From Listeria marthii FSL S4-120 (GTDB taxonomy: Bacteria; Bacillota; Bacilli; Lactobacillales; Listeriaceae), in NCBI GenBank assembly GCA_000183865.1, contig CM001047.1, positions 937,899-945,728 on the forward strand: a stretch of 7,830 nt of DNA, given 5' to 3'. The position numbers and the translations under genes were made by a program. The notes beneath the pieces were generated by a model, which saw only the letters and a program-made list of their open reading frames with translations, did not search any database and was not told the origin of the DNA. Of the stretch, positions 1 through 6,282 are shown piece after piece (position 1 is the stretch's first letter; each line of letters opens with the position of its first letter).

Positions 1-41
1 AACTAGAGAAAAAAGAAGAAGAGAACGAAACAGATAAATAA
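1..41 (+). CDS. 3' end of an upstream gene, product unknown (partial)
   Basis: The reading frame that starts at position 3 gives LEKKEEENETDK followed by TAA at 39-41, a charged, lysine- and glutamate-rich tail typical of a protein C-terminus. The stop lies eight bases before a strong intrinsic terminator, which is the usual arrangement at the end of a transcription unit. The other two forward frames also reach stops early, so the choice of frame is an inference from composition and position. Nothing in these few residues identifies the function. Confidence 0.5.
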   Translation, partial: LEKKEEENETDK

Positions 42-49
42 AACCGTAA

Positions 50-77
50 GCGCAGAATTAATATTCTGCGCTTTTTT
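50..77 (+). terminator. Intrinsic terminator of the upstream gene
   Basis: A perfect 9-bp stem, GCGCAGAAT (50-58) with ATTCTGCGC (63-71), encloses a four-base loop TAAT and is followed directly by six T residues (72-77). It sits just after the stop codon at 39-41 and isolates the nag operon from upstream transcription. Confidence 0.93.
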
Positions 78-137
78 AATGCGTTCACCATTTTTTTGGT
101 TATTTTACTTTTTTTCGGGTAAAGAGGAAAAGATAAG

Positions 138-165
138 TTGCATTTTAATAGATACATGCTATAAT
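138..165 (+). promoter_or_regulatory. Promoter of the nagABR operon (SigA type, extended -10)
   Basis: The -35 box TTGCAT (138-143) and a consensus -10 box TATAAT (160-165) are separated by 16 bp. TG at 157-158, one base before the -10 box, makes it an extended -10 element. The upstream stretch 91-115 is rich in T and could act as an UP-like element. The start of transcription would fall near 172, inside the operator at 167-182. Confidence 0.85.
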
Positions 166-166
166 A

Positions 167-182
167 ATTGGTATAGACCGAT
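167..182 (+). promoter_or_regulatory. NagR operator (dre-like site) over the nagA transcription start
   Basis: ATTGGTATAGACCGAT is an imperfect palindrome with half sites GGT and ACC. It closely matches the dre element (core like TGGTCTAGACCA) bound by the GntR/HutC regulators DasR of Streptomyces and NagR/YvoA of Bacillus. It begins one base after the -10 box and covers the expected +1, so a bound repressor would block initiation. A regulator of this family is encoded at 2073-2795 as the last gene of the same operon. Binding by that protein is an inference from family knowledge. Confidence 0.85.
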
Positions 183-188
183 TTAATG

Positions 189-194
189 AGGAGG
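189..194 (+). promoter_or_regulatory. Ribosome binding site that fixes the nagA start at 204
   Basis: AGGAGG lies nine bases before the ATG at 204. An in-frame ATG at 186 overlaps this Shine-Dalgarno sequence and has no site of its own, so the longer reading is unlikely. Confidence 0.88.
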
Positions 195-203
195 CAAATT
201 GTA

Positions 204-1337
204 ATGACTAACAAAGTAATTACTAACGCTACAATTTATACTGGTAAAGGTGTTCTAGAAAATGCTTTCGTACGTTTTGATAAACAAATTTTAGAAGTTG
301 GCTCAATGGCTAATTTTCAAGCGGACAAAGCGGAAGAAGTAATCGATGCAAAAGGACAAAAACTTGTTCCAGGTTTCATTGATGTTCATTCACATGGTGG
401 TTATAGTTTTGACGCAATGGATGCGGATCCAGACGCACTTAGAAAACAAGTAAATGGTATGTTAAATGAAGGGATTACTACTTACTTCCCAACAACGATG
501 ACGCAATCACACGAAAATATCGAAAAAGCGCTAAAAGTGATTAACGAAGTCGCGCAAACAGAACCTGTTATTGGCGGAATTCATTTGGAAGGCCCATTTG
601 TTTCCAAAGTCTTTAAAGGAGCGCAACCAGAAGAATACATCCAAGCACCTGACTTGGAACTTTTCAAAAAATGGTTTGATATTTCTGGTGGCTTAATTAA
701 ATTAGTAACATACGCGCCAGAACATGATACTTCTGCTGATTTTGAAAATTTGTGTTTCGAACTAGGAGTTGTTCCAAGTATTGGTCACTCCAACGATGTG
801 CGCGAACACTTGAAAACAAGTAAAGCGACACATGCGACACATTTATATAATGCATGTCATCGTATGACACACCGCGAGCCAGGCGTTCCAGGTCACGTTT
901 TATTAGAACGAGGCATTAATGCAGAACTAATTGTTGATGGTATTCACGTTCATCCTGATATGGTGAAATTAGCCTATCAAATGAAAGGGCCAGAACATTT
1001 ATGCATTATCACTGACTCAATGCGAGCAAAAGGTATGCCAGAAGGAAAATCCGAACTTGGCGGCCAAACAGTTATCGTAAAAGATAAACAAGCTCGTTTA
1101 GAAGATGGAACTTTAGCCGGAAGTGTACTTACTTACGACGACGGTTTCCGCAACATGATTAAATTCACAGGATGCTCCGTTGAAGAAGCAGTTCTTATGT
1201 CTTCTGGAAACCAAGCACGCGAATTTAATTTAACACAAAAAGGTGCAATTGAGGCTGGTAAGGATGCAGATTTCAACTTACTAGACGAAGATTTACACAT
1301 TACAGCAACATATTCATTCGGAAAAAAACATTCTTGA
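204..1337 (+). CDS. nagA: N-acetylglucosamine-6-phosphate deacetylase
   Basis: Cytoplasmic metalloenzyme of the amidohydrolase superfamily that turns GlcNAc-6-phosphate into GlcN-6-phosphate and acetate, the first committed step of GlcNAc use and of recycling of wall-derived amino sugar. The 377-residue protein has the expected length. Visible motifs are the metal-binding HSH (residues 62-64) after PGFIDV, HLEGP with metal ligand E129, GHS (H195), ATHLYNA (H213), the substrate loop DGIHVHP (245-251) and the catalytic aspartate D271 in ITDSM. The HxH pair resembles the binuclear Bacillus type. The start at 204 was chosen because AGGAGG lies nine bases upstream; an in-frame ATG at 186 overlaps that site. 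nagB follows after 15 bases. Transcription is probably controlled by the operator at 167-182. It corresponds, from memory, to lmo0956. Confidence 0.96.
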   Translation: MTNKVITNATIYTGKGVLENAFVRFDKQILEVGSMANFQADKAEEVIDAKGQKLVPGFIDVHSHGGYSFDAMDADPDALRKQVNGMLNEGITTYFPTTMTQSHENIEKALKVINEVAQTEPVIGGIHLEGPFVSKVFKGAQPEEYIQAPDLELFKKWFDISGGLIKLVTYAPEHDTSADFENLCFELGVVPSIGHSNDVREHLKTSKATHATHLYNACHRMTHREPGVPGHVLLERGINAELIVDGIHVHPDMVKLAYQMKGPEHLCIITDSMRAKGMPEGKSELGGQTVIVKDKQARLEDGTLAGSVLTYDDGFRNMIKFTGCSVEEAVLMSSGNQAREFNLTQKGAIEAGKDADFNLLDEDLHITATYSFGKKHS

Positions 1338-1352
1338 GAGGAAGATATTAAT

Positions 1353-2057
1353 ATGCAACTTATCACAACAGAAAATAAATTAGCAGGTTCCAAAAAAGCG
1401 TTAGAAATTATCGAAAAAGGCATTACATCAGGCGAAGTAAACACACTTGGCCTAGCAACAGGAAGCACACCAGAAACACTTTATGCTGAGCTTGTAAAAA
1501 GTGATGTTGACACTAAAAATGTAACAACAACGAACCTAGATGAATATGTAGGTCTTGCAGCAAACGACCCAAACAGTTATCATTACTATATGAACGACTT
1601 GTTATTCTCTAAAAAAGCATTTAAAGAAAGTTTCTTACCAAACGGAGAAGCGACAGATGCAGAAGCAGAATGCGCACGTTATGAAGAAATTTTATCTGAG
1701 CACCCAATTGATATTCAAGTGCTTGGAATTGGAACAAATGGCCACATCGGTTTTAACGAACCAGGAACTTCTTTTGATTCGTTAACACATAAAGTCGTTT
1801 TAACAGATTCTACTCGTGAAGCAAACAAACGCTTTTTCGAAAGAGAAGAAGATGTTCCAACACATGCTTATTCTATGGGAATTAAATCAATCATGAATGC
1901 GAAGAAAATTATCCTACTTGCTTTTGGTGAAAACAAAGCACATGCAATCAAAGAAACTATTAAAGGACCTGTAGATGTGAATTGTCCTGCTTCTGTTCTT
2001 CAAAATCATCCAGATGTTACCGTGATTCTTGACAACGAGGCGGCGTCACTTCTATAA
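1353..2057 (+). CDS. nagB: Glucosamine-6-phosphate deaminase
   Basis: Cytoplasmic enzyme that isomerises and deaminates GlcN-6-phosphate to fructose-6-phosphate and ammonia, delivering NagA's product to glycolysis. It has 234 residues. Motifs are the phosphate-binding GLATGSTP (33-40), NLDEY with the proton-transfer residue D63, and GIGTNGHIGFNEPG (126-138 region) holding N129, H131 and E136. The position that is aspartate in the E. coli enzyme's catalytic triad is asparagine here, as in Bacillus NagB. The protein is about 30 residues shorter than the E. coli enzyme (266), like other short Firmicutes forms that lack its C-terminal region and its GlcNAc-6-phosphate allostery; absence of allostery here is an inference. 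AGAGG at 1337-1341 overlaps the nagA stop and serves as ribosome binding site, which favours coupled translation. Corresponds to lmo0957 from memory. Confidence 0.96.
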   Translation: MQLITTENKLAGSKKALEIIEKGITSGEVNTLGLATGSTPETLYAELVKSDVDTKNVTTTNLDEYVGLAANDPNSYHYYMNDLLFSKKAFKESFLPNGEATDAEAECARYEEILSEHPIDIQVLGIGTNGHIGFNEPGTSFDSLTHKVVLTDSTREANKRFFEREEDVPTHAYSMGIKSIMNAKKIILLAFGENKAHAIKETIKGPVDVNCPASVLQNHPDVTVILDNEAASLL

Positions 2058-2072
2058 GAAGAGGGCGGGAAA

Positions 2073-2795
2073 ATGATCGATAAACAATCAGGAATACCGA
2101 TTTACATTCAGATTCAAAGTGAAATTAAAAAGAAAATGGAAGATGGCGTCTGGAAAGTTGGCACATCGATTCCAGCTGAACGTCAACTTGCGGAAATGTT
2201 TCATGTCAGCCGAATGACTGTAAGACAAGCTATTCAAGGCCTTGTTGATGATAACATTTTGCAAAGACGTGTTGGTGCTGGTACTTTTATTGCGGAAAAG
2301 AAATTAACGGAACGACTAGAAGCGGTTACGAGTTTTACGAATTTGATGTTACAAGAGGGCAAAGTTCCTTCGACGCGAATCGTAGCGTACGGTATTCGTC
2401 CGGCAAGTACGCAAGAACAAGAGGCCTTACAACTACCAGAAAACAGTAATGTAATGAAAATTGAGCGGATTCGTTACGGCGATCGCGTGCCAATTCTTTA
2501 TGAAGTTGCTGCCATTCCAGAAAAAATTGCTTCACTGCTAACAAAGGAAGACATAATGGATTCCCTTTATAAAGCGATTGAATTAAAACTTGGTCAAACA
2601 ATTGGAGAAGCAGAACAAATTATGGAAGCTTCTTTAGTATCAGAAAAAATTGCGCCATATCTTGATGTAAAACTCGGATCACCGGTTATGAAACTCAGAC
2701 AAATTACAACGTTAGAAGACGGTCGACCATTTGAATTTACTCGTTCCCAGTATGTAGGTAGTAGATTTCAATTTGTAGCTAGGATTAAACAATAA
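2073..2795 (+). CDS. nagR: GntR/HutC-family repressor of GlcNAc catabolism
   Basis: DNA-binding regulator of 240 residues with an N-terminal winged helix-turn-helix (about 8-75, helix region PAERQLAEMFHVSRMTVRQA, wing VGAGTF) and a C-terminal UTRA effector domain (about 95-236, ending in a conserved FEFTRSQY...RF segment). Length and sequence resemble Bacillus NagR (YvoA), which binds GlcN-6-phosphate or GlcNAc-6-phosphate. Residues R132, R134, E144, S164, Y166 and E221 line up by eye, one position earlier, with the effector-contacting residues I recall for that protein. It is the third gene of the nag operon, 15 bases after nagB with GAGGG (2061-2065) as ribosome binding site, so it should repress its own transcription through the site at 167-182. 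Whether it controls genes elsewhere cannot be seen. Corresponds to lmo0958 from memory. Confidence 0.93.
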   Translation: MIDKQSGIPIYIQIQSEIKKKMEDGVWKVGTSIPAERQLAEMFHVSRMTVRQAIQGLVDDNILQRRVGAGTFIAEKKLTERLEAVTSFTNLMLQEGKVPSTRIVAYGIRPASTQEQEALQLPENSNVMKIERIRYGDRVPILYEVAAIPEKIASLLTKEDIMDSLYKAIELKLGQTIGEAEQIMEASLVSEKIAPYLDVKLGSPVMKLRQITTLEDGRPFEFTRSQYVGSRFQFVARIKQ

Positions 2796-2798
2796 ATT

Positions 2799-2838
2799 AA
2801 AAGCTTGAGGTAGCATGCGTGCGCTTCAAGCTTTTTTT
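2799..2838 (+). terminator. Intrinsic terminator of the nagABR operon
   Basis: The stem AAGCTTGA (2801-2808) pairs with TCAAGCTT (2826-2833) and can extend outward by two A-T pairs. The interior can continue with G-C and G-T pairs and a small GCA/TGC top stem (2813-2815 with 2820-2822) around loop TGCG. A run of seven T residues ends at 2838. It starts four bases after the nagR stop. Confidence 0.93.
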
Positions 2839-2853
2839 GCTTAATGATTTTCG

Positions 2854-2882
2854 TTGTCTTTTTGCAAATAAAAAAGTATAAT
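2854..2882 (+). promoter_or_regulatory. Promoter of tagO1 (SigA type)
   Basis: TTGTCT (2854-2859) and a consensus TATAAT (2877-2882) are separated by 17 bp, with an A/T-rich spacer. Transcription would begin near 2889, leaving a leader of about 28 bases before the ATG at 2917. No dre-like operator or long leader structure is visible, so expression looks constitutive. Confidence 0.82.
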
Positions 2883-2903
2883 GAGATGAGTAAAAAATTT
2901 GCG

Positions 2904-2910
2904 GGGAGGA
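2904..2910 (+). promoter_or_regulatory. Ribosome binding site that fixes the tagO1 start at 2917
   Basis: GGGAGGA lies six bases before ATG 2917. An in-frame TTG at 2899 would place this Shine-Dalgarno sequence inside the coding region and has no purine-rich site of its own. Confidence 0.85.
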
Positions 2911-2916
2911 CTAGCC

Positions 2917-3972
2917 ATGAGCTGGATGATTATTTTTATATGTTTTGGCGCGTCCGTACTACTTACACCGCTAATTCGAAAAATAGCACTTTACTTTGAT
3001 ATTACAGATAAACCAGATCAACGTCGCATTAATGTTAAGCCAATTCCGAGCTTGGGTGGACTAGCAATCTTCATTAGTTTCGCTATCGGAATGTTTTTAC
3101 TTCCAATTGAAAACGAATTCTTATGGCCGCTGTTGATTGCGGCATTTGTCATGGTTTTGACTGGATTATTAGATGATATTATGGAATTTAAAGCAAGATA
3201 TAAATTAATTGGCCAAATCGCCGCTGCCTTTATTATTGTATTTTGGGGCAATCTTAGCATCGACTTTATCAACTTACCATTCGGTGGAGAAATTCATTTT
3301 GGAATATTAAGCATTCCACTAACGATCATTTGGATTGTAGCGATTACGAATGCTATTAATTTAATCGATGGACTGGACGGTCTTGCTGCTGGTGTTTCGA
3401 CAATTGCTTTACTGACAATTTTAGGAATGGCATTTATCATGGGCGATGCACTTGTTATTATGATAGCAAGCATACTAATCGCTGGGACACTTGGATTTCT
3501 ACCGTATAACTTTAATCCTGCCAAAATTTTCATGGGGGACACGGGAGCACTTTTCTTAGGTTTTATTATTTCCGTTTTATCTGTGATGGGTTTCAAAAAT
3601 GTCACGTTTATTTCTTTAATTGTACCGATTTTAATTTTAGGAGTACCGATTTCTGATACACTTTTTGCAATTATCCGCCGTATGGTAACGAAACAACCAA
3701 TCGCGATGGCAGATAAATCGCATTTACATCATTGTTTATTACGACTTGGCTTTACGCATCGTCAAACCGTTATTTTGATTTATGCGATTGCGGCATTGTT
3801 TTCTTTATTCGCATTTATTTTCACGATGTCGACACTTTGGGGCTCGATGATTTTAATCGCCGTACTGCTTGTTTTAATTGAAGTTATGATTGAAACACTT
3901 GGACTGGTAGGAAGCTCGTATCGACCATTACTGAATTTATTTAAACTAACAAAAGAAGATAAAATAGATTAG
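2917..3972 (+). CDS. tagO1: UDP-GlcNAc:undecaprenyl-phosphate GlcNAc-1-phosphate transferase (wall teichoic acid initiation)
   Basis: Polytopic membrane enzyme of the MraY/WecA/TagO family, 351 residues with about ten or eleven hydrophobic segments. It transfers GlcNAc-1-phosphate from UDP-GlcNAc to undecaprenyl phosphate on the cytoplasmic face, the first step of wall teichoic acid synthesis. Family signatures are all present: LLDDIMEFKARYK with the Mg-binding DD at 86-87, NAINLIDGLDGLAAG (145-159), FMGDTGALFLGF with GD at 207-208, and the C-terminal HLHH (269-272) that marks the GlcNAc-transferring WecA/TagO group rather than MraY. The protein starts at ATG 2917, six bases after GGGAGGA; the in-frame TTG at 2899 is rejected. 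It has its own promoter and terminator. From memory this is lmo0959, one of two TagO homologues in L. monocytogenes (the other lmo2519), so it may be partly redundant. The symbol rests on that recollection; the biochemical class is firm. Confidence 0.92.
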   Translation: MSWMIIFICFGASVLLTPLIRKIALYFDITDKPDQRRINVKPIPSLGGLAIFISFAIGMFLLPIENEFLWPLLIAAFVMVLTGLLDDIMEFKARYKLIGQIAAAFIIVFWGNLSIDFINLPFGGEIHFGILSIPLTIIWIVAITNAINLIDGLDGLAAGVSTIALLTILGMAFIMGDALVIMIASILIAGTLGFLPYNFNPAKIFMGDTGALFLGFIISVLSVMGFKNVTFISLIVPILILGVPISDTLFAIIRRMVTKQPIAMADKSHLHHCLLRLGFTHRQTVILIYAIAALFSLFAFIFTMSTLWGSMILIAVLLVLIEVMIETLGLVGSSYRPLLNLFKLTKEDKID

Positions 3973-4002
3973 AGATTAGTTACTTAGGCTAGTCTCTTTT
4001 TT
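3971..4002 (+). terminator. Intrinsic terminator of tagO1
   Basis: AGAGATTAGT (3971-3980) pairs with GCTAGTCTCT (3988-3997) in a 10-bp stem with two G-T pairs around a seven-base loop, followed by T residues to 4002. The last two bases of the tagO1 stop codon TAG (3970-3972) lie in the 5' arm of the stem. Confidence 0.87.
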
Positions 4003-4017
4003 GTGCCAAAATTCTTA

Positions 4018-4046
4018 TTGAGTAACAAGTCTTCTTGTGATACATT
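4018..4046 (+). promoter_or_regulatory. Probable promoter of trhP1-trhP2
   Basis: TTGAGT (4018-4023) and TACATT (4041-4046) are separated by 17 bp, and TG at 4038-4039 gives an extended -10 element. Each hexamer matches the SigA consensus at four of six positions, so it is weaker than the other promoters in the window. A preceding terminator and the following two-gene unit make a promoter here necessary. An inverted repeat fills its spacer (4022-4043). Confidence 0.58.
4022..4043. repeat. Imperfect inverted repeat in the trhP promoter
   Basis: ACAAG (4025-4029) and CTTGT (4034-4038) form a perfect 5-bp dyad around TCTT. GTA (4022-4024) and TAC (4041-4043) extend it to eight pairs if GA (4039-4040) is bulged. 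It spans the spacer from the end of the -35 box into the -10 box, where a repressor could act. There is no T run after it, so it is not a terminator. I do not recognise a known operator. Confidence 0.4.
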
Positions 4047-4083
4047 TATCAAGTAACGTTTTTGTAGAAATGAGGAGAAAAAC

Positions 4084-4992
4084 ATGGAAATCATTGCGAC
4101 AGCAGATTCAATGAAACAAGCTGAACAATTGCTTCGCGCGGGGGTAGACAGATTATACGTAGGTAATAGCCAATTTGGTTTAAGATTGCCGTATTCGTTT
4201 TCTGTCGAAGAATTACGTGAAATAGTTCATTTAGCGCACCAAGAAGGGAAAAAAGTAACTGTAGCAGTAAATTCGTTAATGCACAACGAACATATGGAAG
4301 GGTTGCCGGGCTTTTTAGAGCAACTTGCAGATATGAAAGTGGACGCGGTAGCATGCGGCGATCCAGGTGCAATTATGCTTTTAAGTGAAATGGCTCAACC
4401 AATCCCATTCATTTACGATGCCCAAACATTTGTAACTAGCGCAGAACAAATTTCGTTTTGGGAACAACAAGGAGCGGTCGGAGCAGTACTTGCAAGAGAA
4501 TTAACAGAAGGCGAAATTAAAGCTATTGCGAAAAGCCTCACTATTCCTGTAGAAGTACTTGTTTACGGGCCTACTTGCATCCATCAATCCAAACGTAGAC
4601 TAGTAACAAACTATCAACGTATTGTTGAAATGGAAGATGATACATCGAAGGAACGCGGGCTTTATTTACGTGAACCTAATGATGAAACAAGCCAATTGCC
4701 AATCTATGAAGACGAGTCTGGAACGCATATTTTTGCTTCTGAGGATGTTTCGCTTGTGCCGTATTTGGCTGATTTATATGAAGCTGGTTTAAAAACGTGG
4801 AAACTCGATGGCGTTCTTGCAGAATCGGATAATTTCGTCCAAATTGCAGCTTTGCTCGTTGAGGCGAAAGAAGCCGTTATAGAAGGCCAATTTGTTGCGG
4901 AGTATTTTGTGAATAAATTAACGGAATTACAACCTAAAACTAGAAATTTAGACGCTGGATTTTACTTGAAAAATCCGGATGATGTGAAGTAG
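4084..4992 (+). CDS. trhP1: U32-family protein, TrhP1/YrrN-like tRNA U34 hydroxylation factor
   Basis: A 302-residue protein of the collagenase-like U32 family, usually annotated as a protease. Its length, its N-terminal barrel-like half (ADSMKQAEQLLRAGVDRLYVG at 7-27) and the tandem partner match Bacillus YrrN, renamed TrhP1, which with YrrO (TrhP2) is needed for prephenate-dependent formation of 5-hydroxyuridine at tRNA position 34. The region aligned with the U32 signature reads EVLVYGPTCIHQSKRRLV (157-174): C165 is kept but the second cysteine is arginine, and no later cysteine exists, so the usual four-cysteine iron-sulfur site is absent. It lacks the C-terminal domain of its partner. 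A helper or heterodimer subunit is therefore more likely than an independent catalyst; this is inference. AGGAG at 4073-4077 precedes the ATG by six bases, and trhP2 follows after 13 bases. Corresponds to lmo0960 from memory. Confidence 0.85.
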   Translation: MEIIATADSMKQAEQLLRAGVDRLYVGNSQFGLRLPYSFSVEELREIVHLAHQEGKKVTVAVNSLMHNEHMEGLPGFLEQLADMKVDAVACGDPGAIMLLSEMAQPIPFIYDAQTFVTSAEQISFWEQQGAVGAVLARELTEGEIKAIAKSLTIPVEVLVYGPTCIHQSKRRLVTNYQRIVEMEDDTSKERGLYLREPNDETSQLPIYEDESGTHIFASEDVSLVPYLADLYEAGLKTWKLDGVLAESDNFVQIAALLVEAKEAVIEGQFVAEYFVNKLTELQPKTRNLDAGFYLKNPDDVK

Positions 4993-5005
4993 GGGGAATA
5001 GCATA

Positions 5006-6232
5006 ATGAGTAAAGTATTAAAAAAACCAGAAGTGCTAGCTCCGGCTGGTAATTTAGAGAAATTAAAAATTGCGATTCGCTATGGTGCGGACGCTGTATA
5101 TATTGGTGGACAAGCTTTCGGGCTTCGGTCACGTGCAGGAAATTTTAGTTTTGAAGAAATGGAACAAGGTATTGCTTTTGCGCACGAACGAAATGCGAAA
5201 GTATATGTGGCAGCGAATATGGTTGCGCATGCTGGTGATACAGAAGGTGCTGGTGAATTTTTCCGGACACTTCGCGATATTGGTATTGACGCAGTAATCG
5301 TTTCTGATCCAGCCTTAATTAACATTTGTTTCCAAGATGCACCAGGTTTACCAGTCCACTTATCCACACAAGCTTCGGCAACTAACTATAAAACTTTAGA
5401 ATTTTGGAAGAAGCAAGGTCTTGAACGAGTTGTACTTGCACGTGAAGTTAGCATGCAAGAAATTCAAGAAATCGGCGAAAAAACCGATGTTGAAATGGAA
5501 GCTTTCATTCACGGTGCAATGTGTATTTCTTATTCCGGCCGTTGTACGTTATCGAATCATATGGCGAACCGTGATGCGAACCGCGGAGGATGTGCGCAAA
5601 GTTGTCGTTGGAAATATGATTTATTTGAAATTGATAATGGTGTTTCGAAAAATTTAGTTGATACCGATGAAGAACCATTTTCGATGAGTGCGGTCGATTT
5701 ATCGATGATTAAATATATTCCAGATATGGTCGATGCTGGCGTAGATAGCTTGAAAATCGAAGGACGAATGAAGTCGATTCATTATGTTTCAACGGTTGCA
5801 AGTGTCTATCGTCGCGCAGTCGATGCTTACTGCGAAGACCCTGAGAACTATGTGTTTGACCCGGCTTGGGAAGAAGAATTATGGAAAGTTGCACAGCGCG
5901 AATTGTCTACAGGCTTTTTCTATAAAGAACCAACCGAAGACGAGCAATTATTCGGGAAAACGCGGAAAATTCCTCAATATGCTTTTGCGGCGCAAGTACT
6001 GGAATATGACGAGGAAACAAAAATCGCTACTTTACAACAACGAAATAATTTTGGTGTAGGGGAAGAAATTGAATTTTATGGGCCAGGAGATACTGGATTT
6101 AAGCAAGTCGTAGAAGTACTTTGGAATGAACATGGCGAGGAAATCGACCGTGCGCCCAATGCAATGATGACAATTAAAATGCCAGTAGACAAACCTGTGA
6201 AGCCGTTTTACTTTATGCGAAAGAAAAAATAA
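5006..6232 (+). CDS. trhP2: U32-family protein, TrhP2/YrrO-like tRNA U34 hydroxylase
   Basis: A 408-residue U32-family protein. The N-terminal part begins EVLAPAGNLEKLKIAIRYGADAVYIGG (9-35), the family's barrel opening. The signature EAFIHGAMCISYSGRCTLS (165-183) matches the U32 pattern fully. C173 and C180, with C196 and C200 in GGCAQSC, form a four-cysteine set expected to hold an iron-sulfur cluster. DAGVDSLKIEGRMKS (243-257) is another conserved block, and a beta-rich C-terminal domain runs from about 325 to 404. The family includes E. coli TrhP (YegQ) and Bacillus TrhP2 (YrrO), which make 5-hydroxyuridine at the tRNA wobble position using prephenate; a protease function is often annotated but poorly supported for this branch. 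It is co-transcribed with the shorter paralogue upstream, with a G-rich ribosome binding site (4992-4996) overlapping that gene's stop. Prephenate supply and target tRNAs lie outside the window. Corresponds to lmo0961 from memory. Confidence 0.88.
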   Translation: MSKVLKKPEVLAPAGNLEKLKIAIRYGADAVYIGGQAFGLRSRAGNFSFEEMEQGIAFAHERNAKVYVAANMVAHAGDTEGAGEFFRTLRDIGIDAVIVSDPALINICFQDAPGLPVHLSTQASATNYKTLEFWKKQGLERVVLAREVSMQEIQEIGEKTDVEMEAFIHGAMCISYSGRCTLSNHMANRDANRGGCAQSCRWKYDLFEIDNGVSKNLVDTDEEPFSMSAVDLSMIKYIPDMVDAGVDSLKIEGRMKSIHYVSTVASVYRRAVDAYCEDPENYVFDPAWEEELWKVAQRELSTGFFYKEPTEDEQLFGKTRKIPQYAFAAQVLEYDEETKIATLQQRNNFGVGEEIEFYGPGDTGFKQVVEVLWNEHGEEIDRAPNAMMTIKMPVDKPVKPFYFMRKKK

Positions 6233-6252
6233 AATCTCATGCTGCAGTAGGA

Positions 6253-6282
6253 TTGTCGTGTACTCCCTAAGTAAGGTATAAT
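6253..6282 (+). promoter_or_regulatory. Promoter of lemA-htpX (SigA type)
   Basis: TTGTCG (6253-6258) and a consensus TATAAT (6277-6282) are separated by 18 bp. The start would fall near 6289, giving a leader of about 26 bases. No terminator separates it from trhP2, so some read-through from upstream is possible. No CIRCE or CtsR heptad repeats are seen, although htpX is classed as a heat-shock gene in other bacteria. Confidence 0.72.

Noticed and set aside
87..100. ACCA-TTTTTT-TGGT inverted repeat upstream of the nag promoter
   Set aside because: Four pairs around a T-only loop in an AT-rich stretch; too weak for a terminator and not close enough to the promoter for a convincing operator.
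520..540. GAAAAAGCGCTAAAAG in nagA as a catabolite-response (cre) site
   Set aside because: It lacks the TG of the cre half site and the spacing does not fit; no convincing cre was found in the nag control region either.
1133..1468. Opposite-strand open frame across the nagA-nagB junction
   Set aside because: Its product has no family features, and both overlapping genes carry conserved catalytic motifs in the forward frame.
5080..5367. Long open frames on the opposite strand and in other frames inside trhP2 and other genes
   Set aside because: They lie wholly within well-supported genes, lack ribosome binding sites and give compositions with no recognisable motif.
6233..6260. Terminator after trhP2
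   Set aside because: No stable hairpin followed by a T run is present between the trhP2 stop and the lemA promoter.
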